Counted from the stretch's first letter, positions 1 to 10,746 are shown. The stretch is DNA of 64,000 bases from Chinchilla lanigera (GCF_000276665.1 NW_004955423.1:876842-940841), one strand, 5' to 3'. Numbers and translations: made by a program. The notes: a model not told the origin generated them from the letters alone.

Positions 1-317
1 AGCACATGCTACCATCCTTGGCCTCTCTAACTCTTTAATGCTGAAAAAACCACTCGCTCTTAACACAGCTGGTGTTTAATAACAGGAAATGTCTGTAGTT
101 TTATTCTTCTTAACTATCAGAGCAGGCTGAGCTACCAGGGTGCAATGTCAATGGCAGGCAGCTCCCCTGACTCTAACCCATCCTATTTCATCTCCTCCTC
201 CATCTGTAACCAGGACCCTAGATTCCTGCTTCTCATTCCCTCCCTGTTCATTACATTAGTCAGTAGCATCTAATCCAGCTATGTATACAGAACTAGACAA
301 CAATTTTTTCTTCTCCT
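1..317. other. non-coding, no recognised element
   Basis: I see no gene, RNA gene or clear repeat in this stretch. The open frame that begins on the minus strand near 507 lies in LTR-derived sequence further right. Confidence 0.4.
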
Positions 318-620
318 CATGAGTCCATAATTTGGGCAGGATCCCATAGGGAAAAGGCACCACTGATTCTCTCAGCAGTAGCTGGGCAGCTAAGCTCCAG
401 ACTTTTGGATCTACTTCCAAGATGATTCTCTGCTGGCTAGCTGTTGGCGCTGGGTGGAGGCCCTGGAGCTGAGGGTTTTCCACCCCCACCGCCATGGGCC
501 TCTCCATGTGGCCTGGGCTTCCTCACAACATGGCTCCAAGTATGAGTTTTCCATGAAAGGAAAACTCAGCAGGATGTATTGCTTTTTGCAATCTATCCAC
601 GGAAATCACAGTTCCACACA
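318..620 (-). mobile_element. MLT1-like (ERVL-MaLR) solo LTR relic
   Basis: Read on the plus strand, phrases such as tttgggcagg, ttccaagatg and ggcctctccatgtgg followed by ctcacaacatggct come in the order seen in antisense copies of the older MLT1 LTRs (J/K type). It is diverged and lacks clear ends. Inference: a solo LTR from an ancient endogenous retroelement with no coding capacity. The subfamily is uncertain. Confidence 0.5.
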
Positions 621-1040
621 GTAAATGTTAGTTGAAGCAGTTAAATGCCCCATGTGGATACAATAAGGGGATACTGACCCACTTTCCTTGATGAGGGTTA
701 GTAAGGTACTGGAGGATAATGGGGCGAGAAATACTGCTGCAGCCACTTTTGGGAGAGGCAACCTACCTACCACCCTATAGACCCCTAGAAAATACATTAT
801 TTGCATATTTTAAACACTATAGACTCATGCATAATGAATACCTTCTTCTCCAACTTTGTTTTCTTGACATTTATGAATCCCTTAACCACTGAGAGAAGTT
901 TGTTTTCAGAATTTACCATAACTTAGCCCCTGCTTTCTTCCTTCCTTTTCTCCTTCTTTCCTATGTCTTTTTTTATGCTGCTTGAAGTTTTGTACAGTGC
1001 TACTCTGAAAATTCTCATTGGATTCTGCACATGAGCCTAG
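621..1040. other. non-coding, AT-rich, no recognised element
   Basis: There are pyrimidine-rich runs near 935-970 but no coding potential or clear repeat. The short open frame on the minus strand near 606-806 has no protein-like character. Confidence 0.35.
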
Positions 1041-1638
1041 GGCTGTGGTTCTCAACCAAGAGGTGACATTTAGCAATGTCAGAAACAGTTACCAAATGCC
1101 CCACACATTGTTCATTTTCATGACTGGAGTCAGGGGAATGGCTACTGACATCTAGTGGGTAGAAGCCGTGGATGTTGTTGCTAAATATTCTACAGTTCAC
1201 AGTACAGCCCGGTGGTGGCGGACCTATGGCATGTGTGTTATTTGTTTTTCTTTTCCTTTTTTCTTGTTTTGTTATGAGACAGAGTCTCACTGTGCAGTTC
1301 AGGCTGGTCTTGAACTCACTTTTTAGCCCAGGCTGGCCTCAAACTCGCAATGATCCTCCTGCTTCTGCCTCCCAAGTGCTGGGATTACAAGTATGTGCCA
1401 CCATGCCCGGCTGTTTTTCCTTTAAGACAAAAGATGTTAATGTATGAGTTGTTTTTTCTAAACTAAAACATCAATATTCAGGTTTAATTGCAGTGTTGGT
1501 ATTTGTGATAAATAAGTGGGTTGTGGGTTGCAGTTTGGGCACTTATGTCTAAAAGGCTCACTGTCCCTGGTATAGCTCCTCTGTAACAAGAACTGTCTGT
1601 TCAGAAAGGTTAACAGTGCCCAAGCTGAAAAATCCTTG
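1041..1638 (+). mobile_element. MER20-like hAT DNA transposon, interrupted
   Basis: The left part (1041-1210) starts with ggttctcaacc, continues with acatttagcaatgtcagaaac and tctagtgggtagaagcc, and ends with ttcacagtacagccc. The right part (about 1588-1638) has aagaactgtctg and cagtgcccaagctgaaaaatcc. Together they give the two ends of a MER20-type non-autonomous hAT element. The middle is displaced by a B1 SINE (1264-1411) and about 175 bp of unassigned sequence. No transposase is encoded. Confidence 0.55.
1264..1411 (-). mobile_element. B1-type SINE (7SL-derived), full length
   Basis: The plus strand reads gagacagagtctcac, two copies of the caggctggYctYgaactcact/cgc unit, cctcccaagtgctgggattac and ccaccatgcccggc. 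The repeated ggctgg unit is the internal duplication of rodent B1. The poly-T at the left end is the antisense A-tail. It is inserted in the MER20-like element, so it is younger than that copy. Confidence 0.85.
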
Positions 1639-1640
1639 TT

Positions 1641-2290
1641 TAAGGTGTATATCTAGGAGTGAAATTCCTAGGGATTTATAGTTTTAACTTTATCATATAG
1701 TTCCAAATGGTTTTCCCAAGTAGTTGAACTAGTTCATACTCCTACCAAAATAGAATGTTCTACATCTGTTATGTTATCAATCTTCTTACTTTTACTAATT
1801 CCTATTTTTTTAATCTTTCAGAAGTATATGTCCATATGCTTTGCCTTTTTTTTTTTATAGTGTTGATTTGTAAGAGTTCTTTCTATATTCTGGATGCTAA
1901 TCCCTTCTGGTTATATATATTACAAATCTCTTCTCCCAGTTTGTGGCTTATAGTCTCATTTCATAGTCCCTTTGTGCTATATGGAATTAAAATTAGATCC
2001 TTGCACGTGCAAAGCAAGCCCTCTACCACCAAGCTATACGCCTTTTTTATTTTTGTTTTGAGACAGAGTTTCTCTAAGTTGTCCAGGCTGGCCTCAAACT
2101 TGCAGTCCTCCTGCTTTAGCCTTCCAAATAGCTGGAGTTACAGGCATGCACCACTACACATGGCTTAATAGTTCTTCTGATGAACAGATGCTCTTAAGTT
2201 CTATGTAGTTAAATCCATCCATCTTACACTGTTCTGTACGGTTTGTAGTTTTGAGTATTTTCTAAGAAAGCCTGTCCTGCTCTGAAGGGA
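1641..2290 (-). mobile_element. old LINE-1 fragment, split by a SINE
   Basis: Plus-strand phrases (ctaggagtgaaattcctagg, ttccaaatggttttcccaag, ttctttctatattctggatgctaatccc, then gatgctcttaag and atgtagttaaatcc at 2185-2215) match the antisense 3' part of an old L1 in the right order. A B1-ID dimer at 1991-2164 separates the two halves. The open frame of 137 codons on the plus strand here is a by-product. Confidence 0.65.
1991..2164 (-). mobile_element. B1-ID dimeric SINE (B1-dID type)
   Basis: Read antisense, the tRNA-derived half comes first (gcaaagcaagccctctaccaccaagctat). A T-rich linker follows, then the 7SL-derived half from gagacagagtttctctaagttg to caggcatgcaccactacacatggc. Dimeric B1-ID SINEs are known from several non-muroid rodent lineages. 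The copy is diverged and sits inside an old L1. Confidence 0.7.
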
Positions 2291-3030
2291 GGTCTCACCC
2301 CTCCAGTGAGTGAGACCTAAAGTTCCTTTTGTTAATACCAGATGTAACTATCTATTCTTACCTTCTGCTGTGTTTTCTTAGTCCTCATAAATACTAGGCT
2401 TCCAATTTGTACTGTATTTTCCAGATACAATACATGTCCTGCTGGTACTGGACTCTTTCCTGCGACCTTTATAGCCTTCCCTGCCCAGGGCTGGCTTTGC
2501 TGTCTGGACACTAGCTTCAAAATGAACTGATTTCTCTGGAATACAGCACCACACTCAGTATCAGCACTGCTGAAGATGCCTCTGCGACAGTCACTTTGCC
2601 CGGGTTGAGCCCTAAGTTCTGCATTATTCGGATGGTTTCATTTGCATCCGTCTGGGGCACTGTCCTCTAGGGTGAAGTAAAGAGCAGGGTGGAGCTGAAG
2701 ATCTGAAGTGGTGCCCAGGAATATTGCTGTCTCCTGGAGAAGAGGCCTAAGTGAGCCTCTCTGCTCTGACTATGTATTTTGAAGCCAGACCTACCCGCTC
2801 AGTGTCCCTCAAAGCTGACCACAATTAAGGGACAGCTCTGGATTTCTCTCTGGGAAATCAATAAATCTTTGTTTCCCTTTCCCTCCATTCCAGCTCTTCT
2901 CAAGTCCTGACTTTTGATGTTCCTTTCTTTCTGGATCCTCTGCTCACTTTTAAACTTCACATCCATCTGAGTTTCCCTGGCTTTGACATTTGGGAGCTTG
3001 TAAGGGTTTTGGGTGAAATTCACCATTTGG
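2291..3030. other. non-coding, no recognised element
   Basis: Apparently single-copy sequence. The short open frames here (62 codons at 2332-2520 minus, and part of a 104-codon frame) show no domain or signal. Confidence 0.4.
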
Positions 3031-3043
3031 TTCCAGTACCTCT

Positions 3044-3144
3044 CTCTTTCTCTCTCTCTCTCTTTTTGGTACTGGAAATTGAACTCAAGACCTTGTGCTT
3101 GCCAGGCAGGCACTTGTGCCCCTGAGCTATGTCCCTGGTCCCTG
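3044..3144 (-). mobile_element. ID SINE (tRNA-derived) with target-site duplication
   Basis: Antisense ID core: tactggaaattgaactcaag, ttgtgcttgccaggcaggca, tgagctatgtccctggtcc. It is flanked by ttccagtacctct (3031-3043) and ttctagtacctct (3145-3157), a 13-bp TSD with one mismatch. A (TC)n run at about 3044-3063 stands where the antisense A-tail is expected, so the tail has drifted into a microsatellite. Confidence 0.85.
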
Positions 3145-3329
3145 TTCTAGTACCTCTTATCTGCACCAAGAAAGACACATCACCCTGGCTCAAGCTGAAC
3201 CAGTGGTTCAGATAAAATTCAGGAGATGAGTTTCTGTGTCAAGGGAGAAGATAAATCTTAACATGTGAAATGAGGAGAAGATAAAAGTAAAAGTAAAAGA
3301 AGCCAAACAGCAGGAGGGATAGGAGGAGG

Positions 3330-3560
3330 AATAGGAGTGAGGGAATTTGTGACCCAGAAGTGTAGGCTTTGTAGACAGATGAGGATCTTCTAATTTTACT
3401 GGTTGTATGTCCAAGGCCAGTAATCCTTCCAGAGCCCTGTTTTCATCATCTGTAAAGTGGAGCTAGTATAGTAACTTACATGACTGTATGAGAATTAAAC
3501 AAGAATAGTCATAGTATCTGGCATAGAGTAAGTGTTCAAAGTAGTAGCTGTTATAGTCGG
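3330..3560 (+). repeat. MIR SINE
   Basis: The core reads actggttgtatgtccaaggc, tttcatcatctgtaaagtgg, tgagaattaaacaag and ctggcatagagtaagtgttc. This is the order of a sense MIR: clinical-style 'tcatctgtaaaatggg' then 'tggcacatagtaagtgctc'. Ancient, mammal-wide, non-coding. Confidence 0.7.
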
Positions 3561-3611
3561 TTTTAACCCAGGAAGAAAATGCCAGCTGATAATTTCCTTG
3601 GACTAACCAAT

Positions 3612-3860
3612 GGGGTGACAAACCATGGCCTATATGTCAAATCCAGTTCTGTAGGTGTGTGGCCCATGAGTTAAGAATAGTTTTTACCATTCTTGAAAAT
3701 GATTGTACAAAAATCAGATGAATAATATTTCATCATATGTGGAAATGTGAAATTCAAATTTCTTTATCCATAAATAAAGTTTTACTAGAACAAACCCATG
3801 TGCCTTTCTTTTGTATTGCCTTGCTTTCTCCCTTTCTCAGAAAGTCTGCTGACTCCTGAC
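3612..3860 (+). mobile_element. old hAT-type non-autonomous DNA transposon
   Basis: The left end has ggtgacaaaccatggccta. The middle has ccataaataaagttttactagaac. The right end, agaaagtctgctgactcctg, is roughly the inverted complement of the left. This matches the widespread mammalian element whose ends read 'caggggtcggcaaact'. The exact family is not named. Non-coding. Confidence 0.5.
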
Positions 3861-5329
3861 ATAAGCCCAGCAAGCTAGAAGGAAGTGCTCTGGTCAGTTG
3901 GGCCTTCCAGAAACAGGCTATCTCTTCTGCTGTGCATACCTGCACACGTGGCTGCCCCGCCCTTCTTACCTGTCCTTCTCTGGGGTCCCAGGGCACGTTT
4001 TGGTCAAGCTCACCTCATTTGACCCAGTGCAGTGATGTCCAGATTTCTCAACTAGGGTCCTGAGCCATTGCAAAATCATCTGAGGGAAACAGACATGGTT
4101 TATTTGAAATCAAAGTGGGAGGAAACATATGCTCTGTAACACGAGATTTATCACTCAGCAAATAATGGCCAAATGATATTGTATTTTACTCATTTACACT
4201 TAAGAATGTGTGTTATGGTCACTTTTCTGAACAAAATGTTTTACCAACCAGATGAAATACATTTTTAAACTAAAATGAAATCACCCACAAAGTATGTTAA
4301 TCCTTCCCCCCCCCCAATGGAGTTCCGAGCTTCCCAGCCCTCGCTCGCTATAGAGAAAATCCCGGCTCCTCTGCCTTGTTTTTGCCTCCTCTTTGCCTCT
4401 TGTTCACTGTCTTCATTTTCTTTTGCTTTTTCCAAAGCTCTGTGAGTTTGGGGTCGCTGGTGTAGAGATCAGATGAAGGTCGCTGTGTTTGAAGAAGCCA
4501 CGGAAGTGTGAGCCAGGGTTTTAAGAGAGTCTTCAGCCAGACAAGGACAATCCCCAAGGAAATAGTAAAAGTTGGAGTAGAAGGAACAGGGTGGGCCCGT
4601 TCCTCATCCAGTTATAGGAGACCCAGGATTGTGGACAGCATTGAGGAAAGGAGAGATGGACGGAATGGAAATCAAAGGGCATTTTTACAGAGGAGGGGCT
4701 GAGCAAAATGTCAAGGGAGCTAGGACAGCGCTGAGCTCCTCTGGGTCCCTGCAGGATTTGAGAAAATGAGCAGCCTTCCCTAGAGAGGCGGCACAGGAGC
4801 TTACAGAGAAGCCTCTATGGAAGGGAAAAAAGAGAAGTCTGGGGTGTTGCTTGCCCTTCAGGGGGCCCCAGGGACAGTCTGGGGAGGGGTAGGAGGGAAT
4901 TTCAGGAGGCGGGATGAGGTGAGTGGAAAGAACCTTGAGAAAAACTCAAGGTAGAGAATGAGGAGACGAGTCTTGAGGGGTTTACATTTTGGGTGCAGGC
5001 GAAGGGCAGCCGGAACCTGAGTCATCTAGGATTAGCTGGCCCCAAAAGCTGAATAAAATCCTGGGGTCAGCAGAGGAGGAAGCGGGTGGGGGTGGGAAGG
5101 CTGATGACGCATCAAAGGCTGGAGGCGGGTATTGCAGCTGCCACCATTCATTCCCTTCATGTCAGACTGGAGCAAAATGCCTGCTACCCGGTCGTTATGC
5201 ATCAGTCAGTTTCTCCTCATTTCCTGAACGCCTCACACACTCAGCAGGTACGAGTGCTAAGGGCAGAGGCTCGGGTTTCTGAAGACCTTCTGTCAGCATG
5301 ATTCACACAATCCCAGGACGCCCCTCCGC
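3861..5329. other. non-coding; purine-rich middle part
   Basis: A C-run lies at about 4308-4315. From about 4540 to 5130 the plus strand is G/A-rich and looks single-copy. The short overlapping plus-strand frames (97 and 71 codons near 4989-5301) show no protein signature. I see no promoter or exon that I can defend. Confidence 0.35.
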
Positions 5330-5625
5330 TAAGTGGTTGTGTGGCGCACTTTCCTCTTCAATCAGGTTTCTCTCCAAGAAGGGTCTTCTCTGATGCCGGT
5401 CCCCAGGCAGCCCTTCTCATTCCTGGCAGTCATCTTTTTGTGCTTTATTTTTCTTCATGCCGCTTCTGTCTACCTGACACTTCCTATATTCATGTTTTGT
5501 TATTGCCACTCTTACTTGAATGGAAGCTGCATGAGGTCAGGGGCTGTCTGCTGTCTCTACCCCGTTTCCCAGCACCTGACTTAGAGCAGGCTCACGTACT
5601 GGTTCTGAATGAGCAGATGGATGAG
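5330..5625 (+). repeat. LINE-2 3' end
   Basis: Recognisable sense L2 tail phrases are tttctctccaagaagggtct, tgccactcttacttgaatgg, aagctgcatgaggtcagggg and cccagcacctgacttagagc, ending near gaatgagcagatggatgag. It is ancient and 5' truncated. The 83- and 95-codon frames in this interval are chance openings in L2 sequence. Confidence 0.7.
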
Positions 5626-6915
5626 TAAGCACTGGCAGAGCACAGGCAAACCTGACTTAGAGCAATACACATAGTCCCCGGGGTTGCATCTCATAGACGC
5701 TGTTGTTTCTGTAGTGATTCTGTTACTGCAACCATTGTATAGTCTTTCTTCACCACTGTCTTCAAAAATGAATTGCCTAAAATACAATGCCCACATGTCT
5801 CAAAATTTTATATAACTAAATTTGGCAGCTAAAACCTCAGCTGCTGGCCTTCACCACTCTCTCCGTCCAGCTTCCTTCTTACCTGCCTTTTTTGATGTTG
5901 GCCAAGATAGCAGAACCTGAGATTAGAATCAGAAAATTGAGCTTCTATTATGACCCCACACCAAGGCTTGCAGGGGCACTAATCCCTGAACGTGTGATTA
6001 TATGATAGTGTGATAAAGGCAAGAGGAGAGCTGCTACCTTCAGAAAGGCTGCTTCCCCCAAGGGCTGATGTCTGAGTAGAAGCTGAGGGAAGAGTAGGAG
6101 TTAGCTGAGCAAAGGAGGGTTGGGGAAAAGTGAACAGCAGGGAAATCCCTGAGGCTTGAAGTAGGGCATGTTAAAGAAACCAGAAGTGCCAGGTGCCGCA
6201 AAATCCAGGGAGAGGTGGGAGTAGCCTTGGTACTTACCAGCTGTGTGCTGCTGGACAAATTAACTGTCCCTTTTGAGGAAGACAGCAGATTCTGGGTAGC
6301 TGTGCAGGAGGCAATGTATGTAAAAGGTTGAGCAAAGTCCCCTCCAAGCAGCAAATAGTCATTAAACAATAGCTACTGTGTTCCATGCTCTGTGCCAAGT
6401 GGTGGGTTGGCGCTCAGCACAAGGTGGGGGTTCAGCAGAAGGAGATGAACTGCAGGCTCTGGAAAACTCTCTCCCAGCCCACTCAGCTCTTCCCCAGGGA
6501 AAACTCTATTGCCCCTGCTAGAGGCTCAGACCTCTTAGAGGTCTTTAAACCCAGACAGCCTGGTTCATATAAACCATGCCTTACTACAGATCTCCTGTCT
6601 TGCTACTTTAGGAAAGTGGAGAAAGCCTTGGAGTAGCTGTGAGAGTAAAACATCAGGCCACGTCCAACCAAACCTCCTAGGCTGGAGTCCAGATCTGAAG
6701 TGCTGTAGGAAAGGTGACCAGGGGATCTCAATCCTGGAAGTGAGAGCTGCCCAGAACCTGTCAACCGAGGTTTTCTCTAGTGTTCTGGTGGCTCCATGGC
6801 TTTGTTTCCAGGTTTTTAATTCGGGCTAAGATATTAATTCATAATAGGAAGTACAGTAATTGATGGGTCCCACAATACCATTCATTTCTCCCCGAACATT
6901 AAAAAAAGATAAATC
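5626..6915. other. non-coding, no recognised element
   Basis: Mostly single-copy. The minus-strand 109-codon frame at 6040-6369 and plus-strand 83-codon frame at 6385-6636 show no domain, signal peptide or splice context that I can defend. Confidence 0.35.
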
Positions 6916-6916
6916 A

Positions 6917-6990
6917 GGGGCTAGAGGTGTATTCAGCAGTAGAGTGCATGCCTAGCATATACAAGGGCCTGCACCACACAGAAAAAATTC
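6917..6990 (+). mobile_element. diverged ID SINE
   Basis: Sense ID core with many changes: ggggctagaggtgtattcag, cagtagagtgcatgcctagc, caagggcctgcaccacac, then an A-rich tail. No TSD is visible. It is an older copy than those at 9.4, 10.2 and 45 kb. Confidence 0.6.
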
Positions 6991-6994
6991 AGAT

Positions 6995-7250
6995 CTATAT
7001 AGAATTTGAAGTTCTCCGCAGGTTCAGAATACAGTGCACATGGATGTCCATCACCGAGATTCCTGACCTGTTAATATTTTGACGCATTTACTCTCTGTGT
7101 AACTTCTTTGGTTGACAGGAAGCTGCAGACACCGTAACATTGCACATTAAAATCTTGAGCATGTATTTCCTAAAAATGAAGTCTTCCGTGAGACAGCCAC
7201 AGCCCTAAAATCACACCGAATAAACTGCAGTACCATCCGACTGCCTTCAC
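6995..7250 (-). mobile_element. old L1M-type LINE-1 3' region fragment
   Basis: The plus strand carries tccatcaccgagattcctga, ctgttaatattttgacgc, gtatttcctaaaaatgaag and aaatcacaccgaataaactg. This is the order of the antisense 3' non-coding region in old mammalian L1M families. The 59-kb copy is a related relic. Confidence 0.5.
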
Positions 7251-7614
7251 AATCAGGTGAGCACAGGGGACAGGAAGCGCTGTTCCAACTCCTGCTCGTG
7301 GACACTTCAGCTGGCCCTGGACAACAGCTGGCCCGGCAGCTGCTTCATCTCCCCTCTGCTGCCTGTGCGTCCTGACCCCCAAGAGCACATTCCCTCAGCA
7401 GAGGCACCTGCACACTGAGCAACAGTTCCCTTTCATTCTGAACAGGAGTATCGCATTGATGTCCACAGTCACTCTAGGGAGCCAGCAAAATGAAACGTTA
7501 GGTTCATGCTGTCAGGAGAAAAGGAGGATGATTTGAAGTCATAAAAAAAATCACATAATATTCAGTTGATGTTTAAATTTTCCTATTTGTCTCCAAAATG
7601 TCTTTTACATCTAA
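7251..7614. other. non-coding, no recognised element
   Basis: Moderately GC-rich single-copy DNA. The minus-strand 72-codon frame at 7170-7388 overlaps the L1M relic and is not convincing. Confidence 0.35.
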
Positions 7615-7631
7615 TTTTACCCTAAAATCTA

Positions 7632-7812
7632 TTAATTTATTTATTTTTTGTCTTTTTGAAACAGGGTCTCGCTATGCAGTTCAGGCTGGCCTTGAGCTCA
7701 CTTGGTAGCCCAGGCTGGTCTCGAACTTGCAATGATTCTCCTGCCTCAGCCTCACAAGTGCTGGGATTACAGGCATGCGCCACCACGCCCAGCAGTAAGT
7801 GTTTTATTTATT
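7632..7812 (-). mobile_element. B1 SINE with 17-bp target-site duplication
   Basis: Antisense B1 from gaaacagggtctcgctatgc through two ggctgg units to caccacgcccagc. Both flanks carry ttttaccctaaaatcta (7615-7631 and 7813-7829), an exact 17-bp TSD that proves retrotransposition. About 18 bp beyond the B1 5' end are included inside the TSDs. Confidence 0.9.
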
Positions 7813-7866
7813 TTTTACCCTAAAATCTAATTGAGTTACATTTGCATTTGGTTGTTACGCCTTTTT

Positions 7867-8022
7867 TCTTTTTTCTTTTTTTTCTTTTTTGAGAGAGTCT
7901 CACTATGCTGTTTAGGCTGGCCTTGAGCTCACTTTGTAGCCCAGGCTGGCCTTGAGCTTGTGGCAATCCTCCTGCCTCAGCTTCCTGAGTGCTGAGATTA
8001 CAGGCGTGCAACACCATGCCCA
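7867..8022 (-). mobile_element. B1 SINE with 16-bp target-site duplication
   Basis: Antisense B1 (gagagagtctcactatgctg to gtgcaacaccatgccca). Flanks are gttgttacgccttttt (7851-7866) and gttgttatgccttttt (8023-8038), a 16-bp TSD with one mismatch. It lies only about 40 bp from the previous B1 in the same orientation, but each has its own TSD, so these are two separate insertions. Confidence 0.9.
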
Positions 8023-8136
8023 GTTGTTATGCCTTTTTCGCCTATCTTAATTTGACATAGTCCTATCTTTTTCTCTTTTTTATTGATACTGATTTTTTTT
8101 ATCTCATAGAGTGTCCCACAATTAAGACTTATTTGA

Positions 8137-8219
8137 TTGGGCTACAAAGTGAGCTCAAGGCCAGCCTGAACTGCTTAGTGAGACCCTGTCTCAAAAGACC
8201 AAAAAATAAATAAATAAAA
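8137..8219 (+). mobile_element. 5'-truncated B1 SINE with TSD
   Basis: Only the 3' half is present: ttgggctacaaagtgagctc, aaggccagcctgaactgc, gagaccctgtctcaaaag, then a taaa-rich tail. Exact 13-bp TSDs aagacttatttga flank it at 8124-8136 and 8220-8232. The truncation therefore happened during insertion, not by later deletion. Confidence 0.85.
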
Positions 8220-8232
8220 AAGACTTATTTGA

Positions 8233-8656
8233 ATGTGTTCTCTTATGTAAATAGATTACACTCAATTATTATTTTTTCAAGCTTATTTGTTTCATTAAAA
8301 ATAATAGTAATGTTTGCTAGCATTTTTTGGACTTTAGAAATATGTAAAATATAAAGTTAAATTCTCCCTTTGTTTTTGCCCACCACCTCTTTGACCTGAA
8401 AGTATACACTGGATCCAGTTAACAGTGTAACCCTCCAGAAAAATTAGTACCTACAGCTGGATACAAGCTATCTAGAGTTATTTTCCCATCATATAACTCA
8501 TTTTAAAAGAACCAGTGGAAAAATAAATCATAGTTTCTGAATGCTATATGTAGAGGCATGGAGGAAACAGAAAAGGGACTGTGTTAAGAGCTAGACTTCT
8601 CTGTGTCTTGTTTGGTAACCACAAGAGTGTTTTACATGAAAATATAGATTAAATTC
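8233..8656. other. AT-rich non-coding, possible old L1 tail
   Basis: The stretch near 8345-8460 (attctccctttgtttttgcc, ccaccacctctttgacc) resembles antisense L1M 3' regions, but too weakly to call. Confidence 0.3.
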
Positions 8657-8820
8657 TTTTTTTTTTTTTTTTTTTGTTTTTTTGAGACAGGGTCTTGCTA
8701 TGCAGTTCAGGCTGAGCTTGAGCTCATTTTGTAGCCCAGGCTGACCTCAAACTCGCAATGATCCTCCTGCCTCAGCCTCCCGAGTGCTGGGATTACAGGC
8801 ATGCACCACCACACCCAGCC
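8657..8820 (-). mobile_element. B1 SINE, full length
   Basis: A poly-T of about 18 leads into gagacagggtcttgctatgc, the duplicated ggctg units, cctcccgagtgctgggattac and caccaccacacccagcc. It is well preserved. No TSD longer than a few bases is clear in the AT-rich flanks. Confidence 0.88.
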
Positions 8821-9344
8821 TTCTAAATTAAAATTTTTAAAAAGAAAAGAATTTCCCTTGACTCAAAAGCAGAACAAAACAAAACAAAAATTTTCTGTAC
8901 ATTGTGTTGTTGTTCAACCACACAGAAGGAATTATTTTAAGAGATTTTATAACAAGAAGCGACAGTATATCCTCACAGGAGATAGCTTAAAACAAAAAGA
9001 ACTTCAAAATATTCTTAAGTTTTTAACAATCGTATTGGTAATAATGTTGGTATGATTCTGAAATATTAACTATGTATTACAGGGTAAAGCAAATAATTAT
9101 GCTAATGTTAGATGGAAACTGATTTATGAAATAGTTTTTTTTTTTAACAGCTGTATCAGGTTTCAATGAGGTCATATGGGATTATGGTAGACTTTAAAGC
9201 AGTCCTTTTAGGAAAAAGAAAATTTGAACACAGAAGACATGGTGTGACCACAGAGGCAGATAGTGGAGATGCATCTAAGTAACAAGATAGAAGCTGATTT
9301 TTCATTGTAAGTGAAAAGGAATGTAAATATAAAATTTTCAAATT
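8821..9344. other. AT-rich non-coding
   Basis: There is no recognised repeat. A plus-strand frame of 84 codons runs from the B1 edge into AT-rich sequence and is lysine-rich by composition only. Confidence 0.35.
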
Positions 9345-9357
9345 TAGAAAGACTTCT

Positions 9358-9472
9358 TTTTGTTTATTTGTTTTTGGTTTTTTGGATTTTTTTTCCAGTA
9401 CCGGGAATCGAACTCACGACCTTGCGCTTGCCAGGCAGGTGCTGTGCCGCTGAGCTAAATCCCTAGCCCCCC
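9358..9472 (-). mobile_element. young ID SINE with exact 13-bp TSD
   Basis: Antisense ID with the full tail: tttccagtaccgggaatcga, actcacgaccttgcgcttgc, caggcaggtgctgtgccgc, tgagctaaatccctagcccc. TSDs tagaaagacttct lie at 9345-9357 and 9473-9485, both perfect. The intact A-box/B-box core and TSDs suggest a recent insertion. Confidence 0.93.
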
Positions 9473-9499
9473 TAGAAAGACTTCTAAAAGCTGAAATTT

Positions 9500-9625
9500 G
9501 CCCAGCGTGGTGGCACAGGCTTGTAATCCCAGCACTCAGCAGGCTGAGGCAGGAGGATTGCCCTGAGTCTGAGGATAGCCTGGGCTACATAGTGAGACCC
9601 TGTCGCAAAAAAACAAGAAAAAATT
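9500..9625 (+). mobile_element. B1 SINE (monomer without the internal duplication)
   Basis: Sense B1: gcccagcgtggtggcac, gtaatcccagcactcagc, aggctgaggcaggaggattg, gcctgggctacatagtgagaccctgtc, then an A-rich tail. It has a single cctgggctac unit, unlike the duplicated copies at 7.7 and 8.7 kb, so it is a different, probably older subfamily. Confidence 0.8.
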
Positions 9626-9971
9626 AAAATTTTTAAAAAATAAAACCTTAAATTTGTCTGAAAAGCAAAGTATATGGAGTCATGAGAGTTTATTATTTAA
9701 AAAAAACTAACTCTGTACACTAATAAGTCCTAAAAGAAATGACTGACCAAATATAATATATGCTCTTGGTACTAGATTAAGTTCCATTTCCCACTAAACA
9801 GAATTAGGACTCCGGAAAAAAAAAAAAAAAAAGAATCAAGACTCTGGTGTACAAGCTAGCAAGGAAAGTGTCAGAGATTCCTGAGATTGTGTCAACAGGA
9901 CTCAGAAGCCAATTTGTCATGCTCTCAACTGGCCACAAATGGGACAGTTTGAACATGAATGAAAATAACTG

Positions 9972-10640
9972 ATCAAACCATTAAAGAGAATAAAAAATAA
10001 ATCAAAAAACCCATTAGAAACGATACAAAGTTTCACTAAACAAGATGGTTAGGAATTCACCAACGGTTGTTATATTGCATATTATTTTCTTCAAATTAGT
10101 TGTTCAGATTACCAGACATAAGCATACAAAATTGTTCCAAAAGAAGTAGGCATTAACTGTTCCTTTCTTTTGTTTTTTTGTTTTTTTTTTTAGTTTTTCT
10201 CCGGTACCGGGAACCGAACTCACGACCTTGCGCTTGCCAGGCAGGTGCTTTTGCTGCTGAGCTAAATCCCCAGCCCCTAAATGTTCCTTTCAATAAACCA
10301 TTAGACTTCAGCAGTACAGTTTTCCCAGCTATCCATATATATATGTAATTTTTCCTTTCCTTCTTCCTTTGTTTCTTTTTCTCCTTTCCCCCATCCCAGT
10401 TGTTCCTTCCCTTTGAGCAATTTCTTTCCCTTTCATAATGTTTATTGTACATTTCATGTTTTATTTACTCTTTCAGGTTCTTACACTAGGGAGACAATGC
10501 AGTGTTTACACGTGTGAGTTCGATTTATTTCACTTATGAGTATGATCTCTAGTTGCATCTTTGCTGAAGATAACAATATGTAATATAACAGCCACTGCTA
10601 ATTCCTATCATTTTGTTCTGAAAGAGTGTATCATTTTTAT
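9972..10640 (-). mobile_element. LINE-1 3' UTR fragment (same family as 32.4 and 54.5 kb), split by ID
   Basis: Shared phrases with the 32.4-kb copy: tcaaaccattaaagagaata, gtttcactaaacaagatgg, ttgttcagattaccagac, cccatcccagttgttccttc, tttgagcaatttctttccc. The part at 10460-10640 has the antisense L1 feel (gggagacaatgcagtg, ttatttcacttatgagtatg). An ID SINE at 10168-10281 interrupts it. The L1 poly-A end is missing on the left. Confidence 0.7.
10168..10281 (-). mobile_element. young ID SINE with exact 10-bp TSD
   Basis: Antisense ID: tttttctccggtaccgggaa, ccgaactcacgaccttgcgc, ttgccaggcaggtgc, ctgagctaaatccccagcccc. TSD tgttcctttc at 10158-10167 and 10282-10291. Joining the flanks restores the L1 phrase that continues in the 32.4-kb copy (aactgttc then caatataccatcag), confirming a clean insertion. 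Confidence 0.93.
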
Positions 10641-10719
10641 TATTTTTGCTTTGCTTTTTTTTTGTCTATGTTGTTGGTATTCTGCTATTGTTCTTTTTTA
10701 TTATTCTCTTTAAAATAAA

Positions 10720-10746
10720 AAGAGAAAGAAGGAAAGAAAGAAAGGA

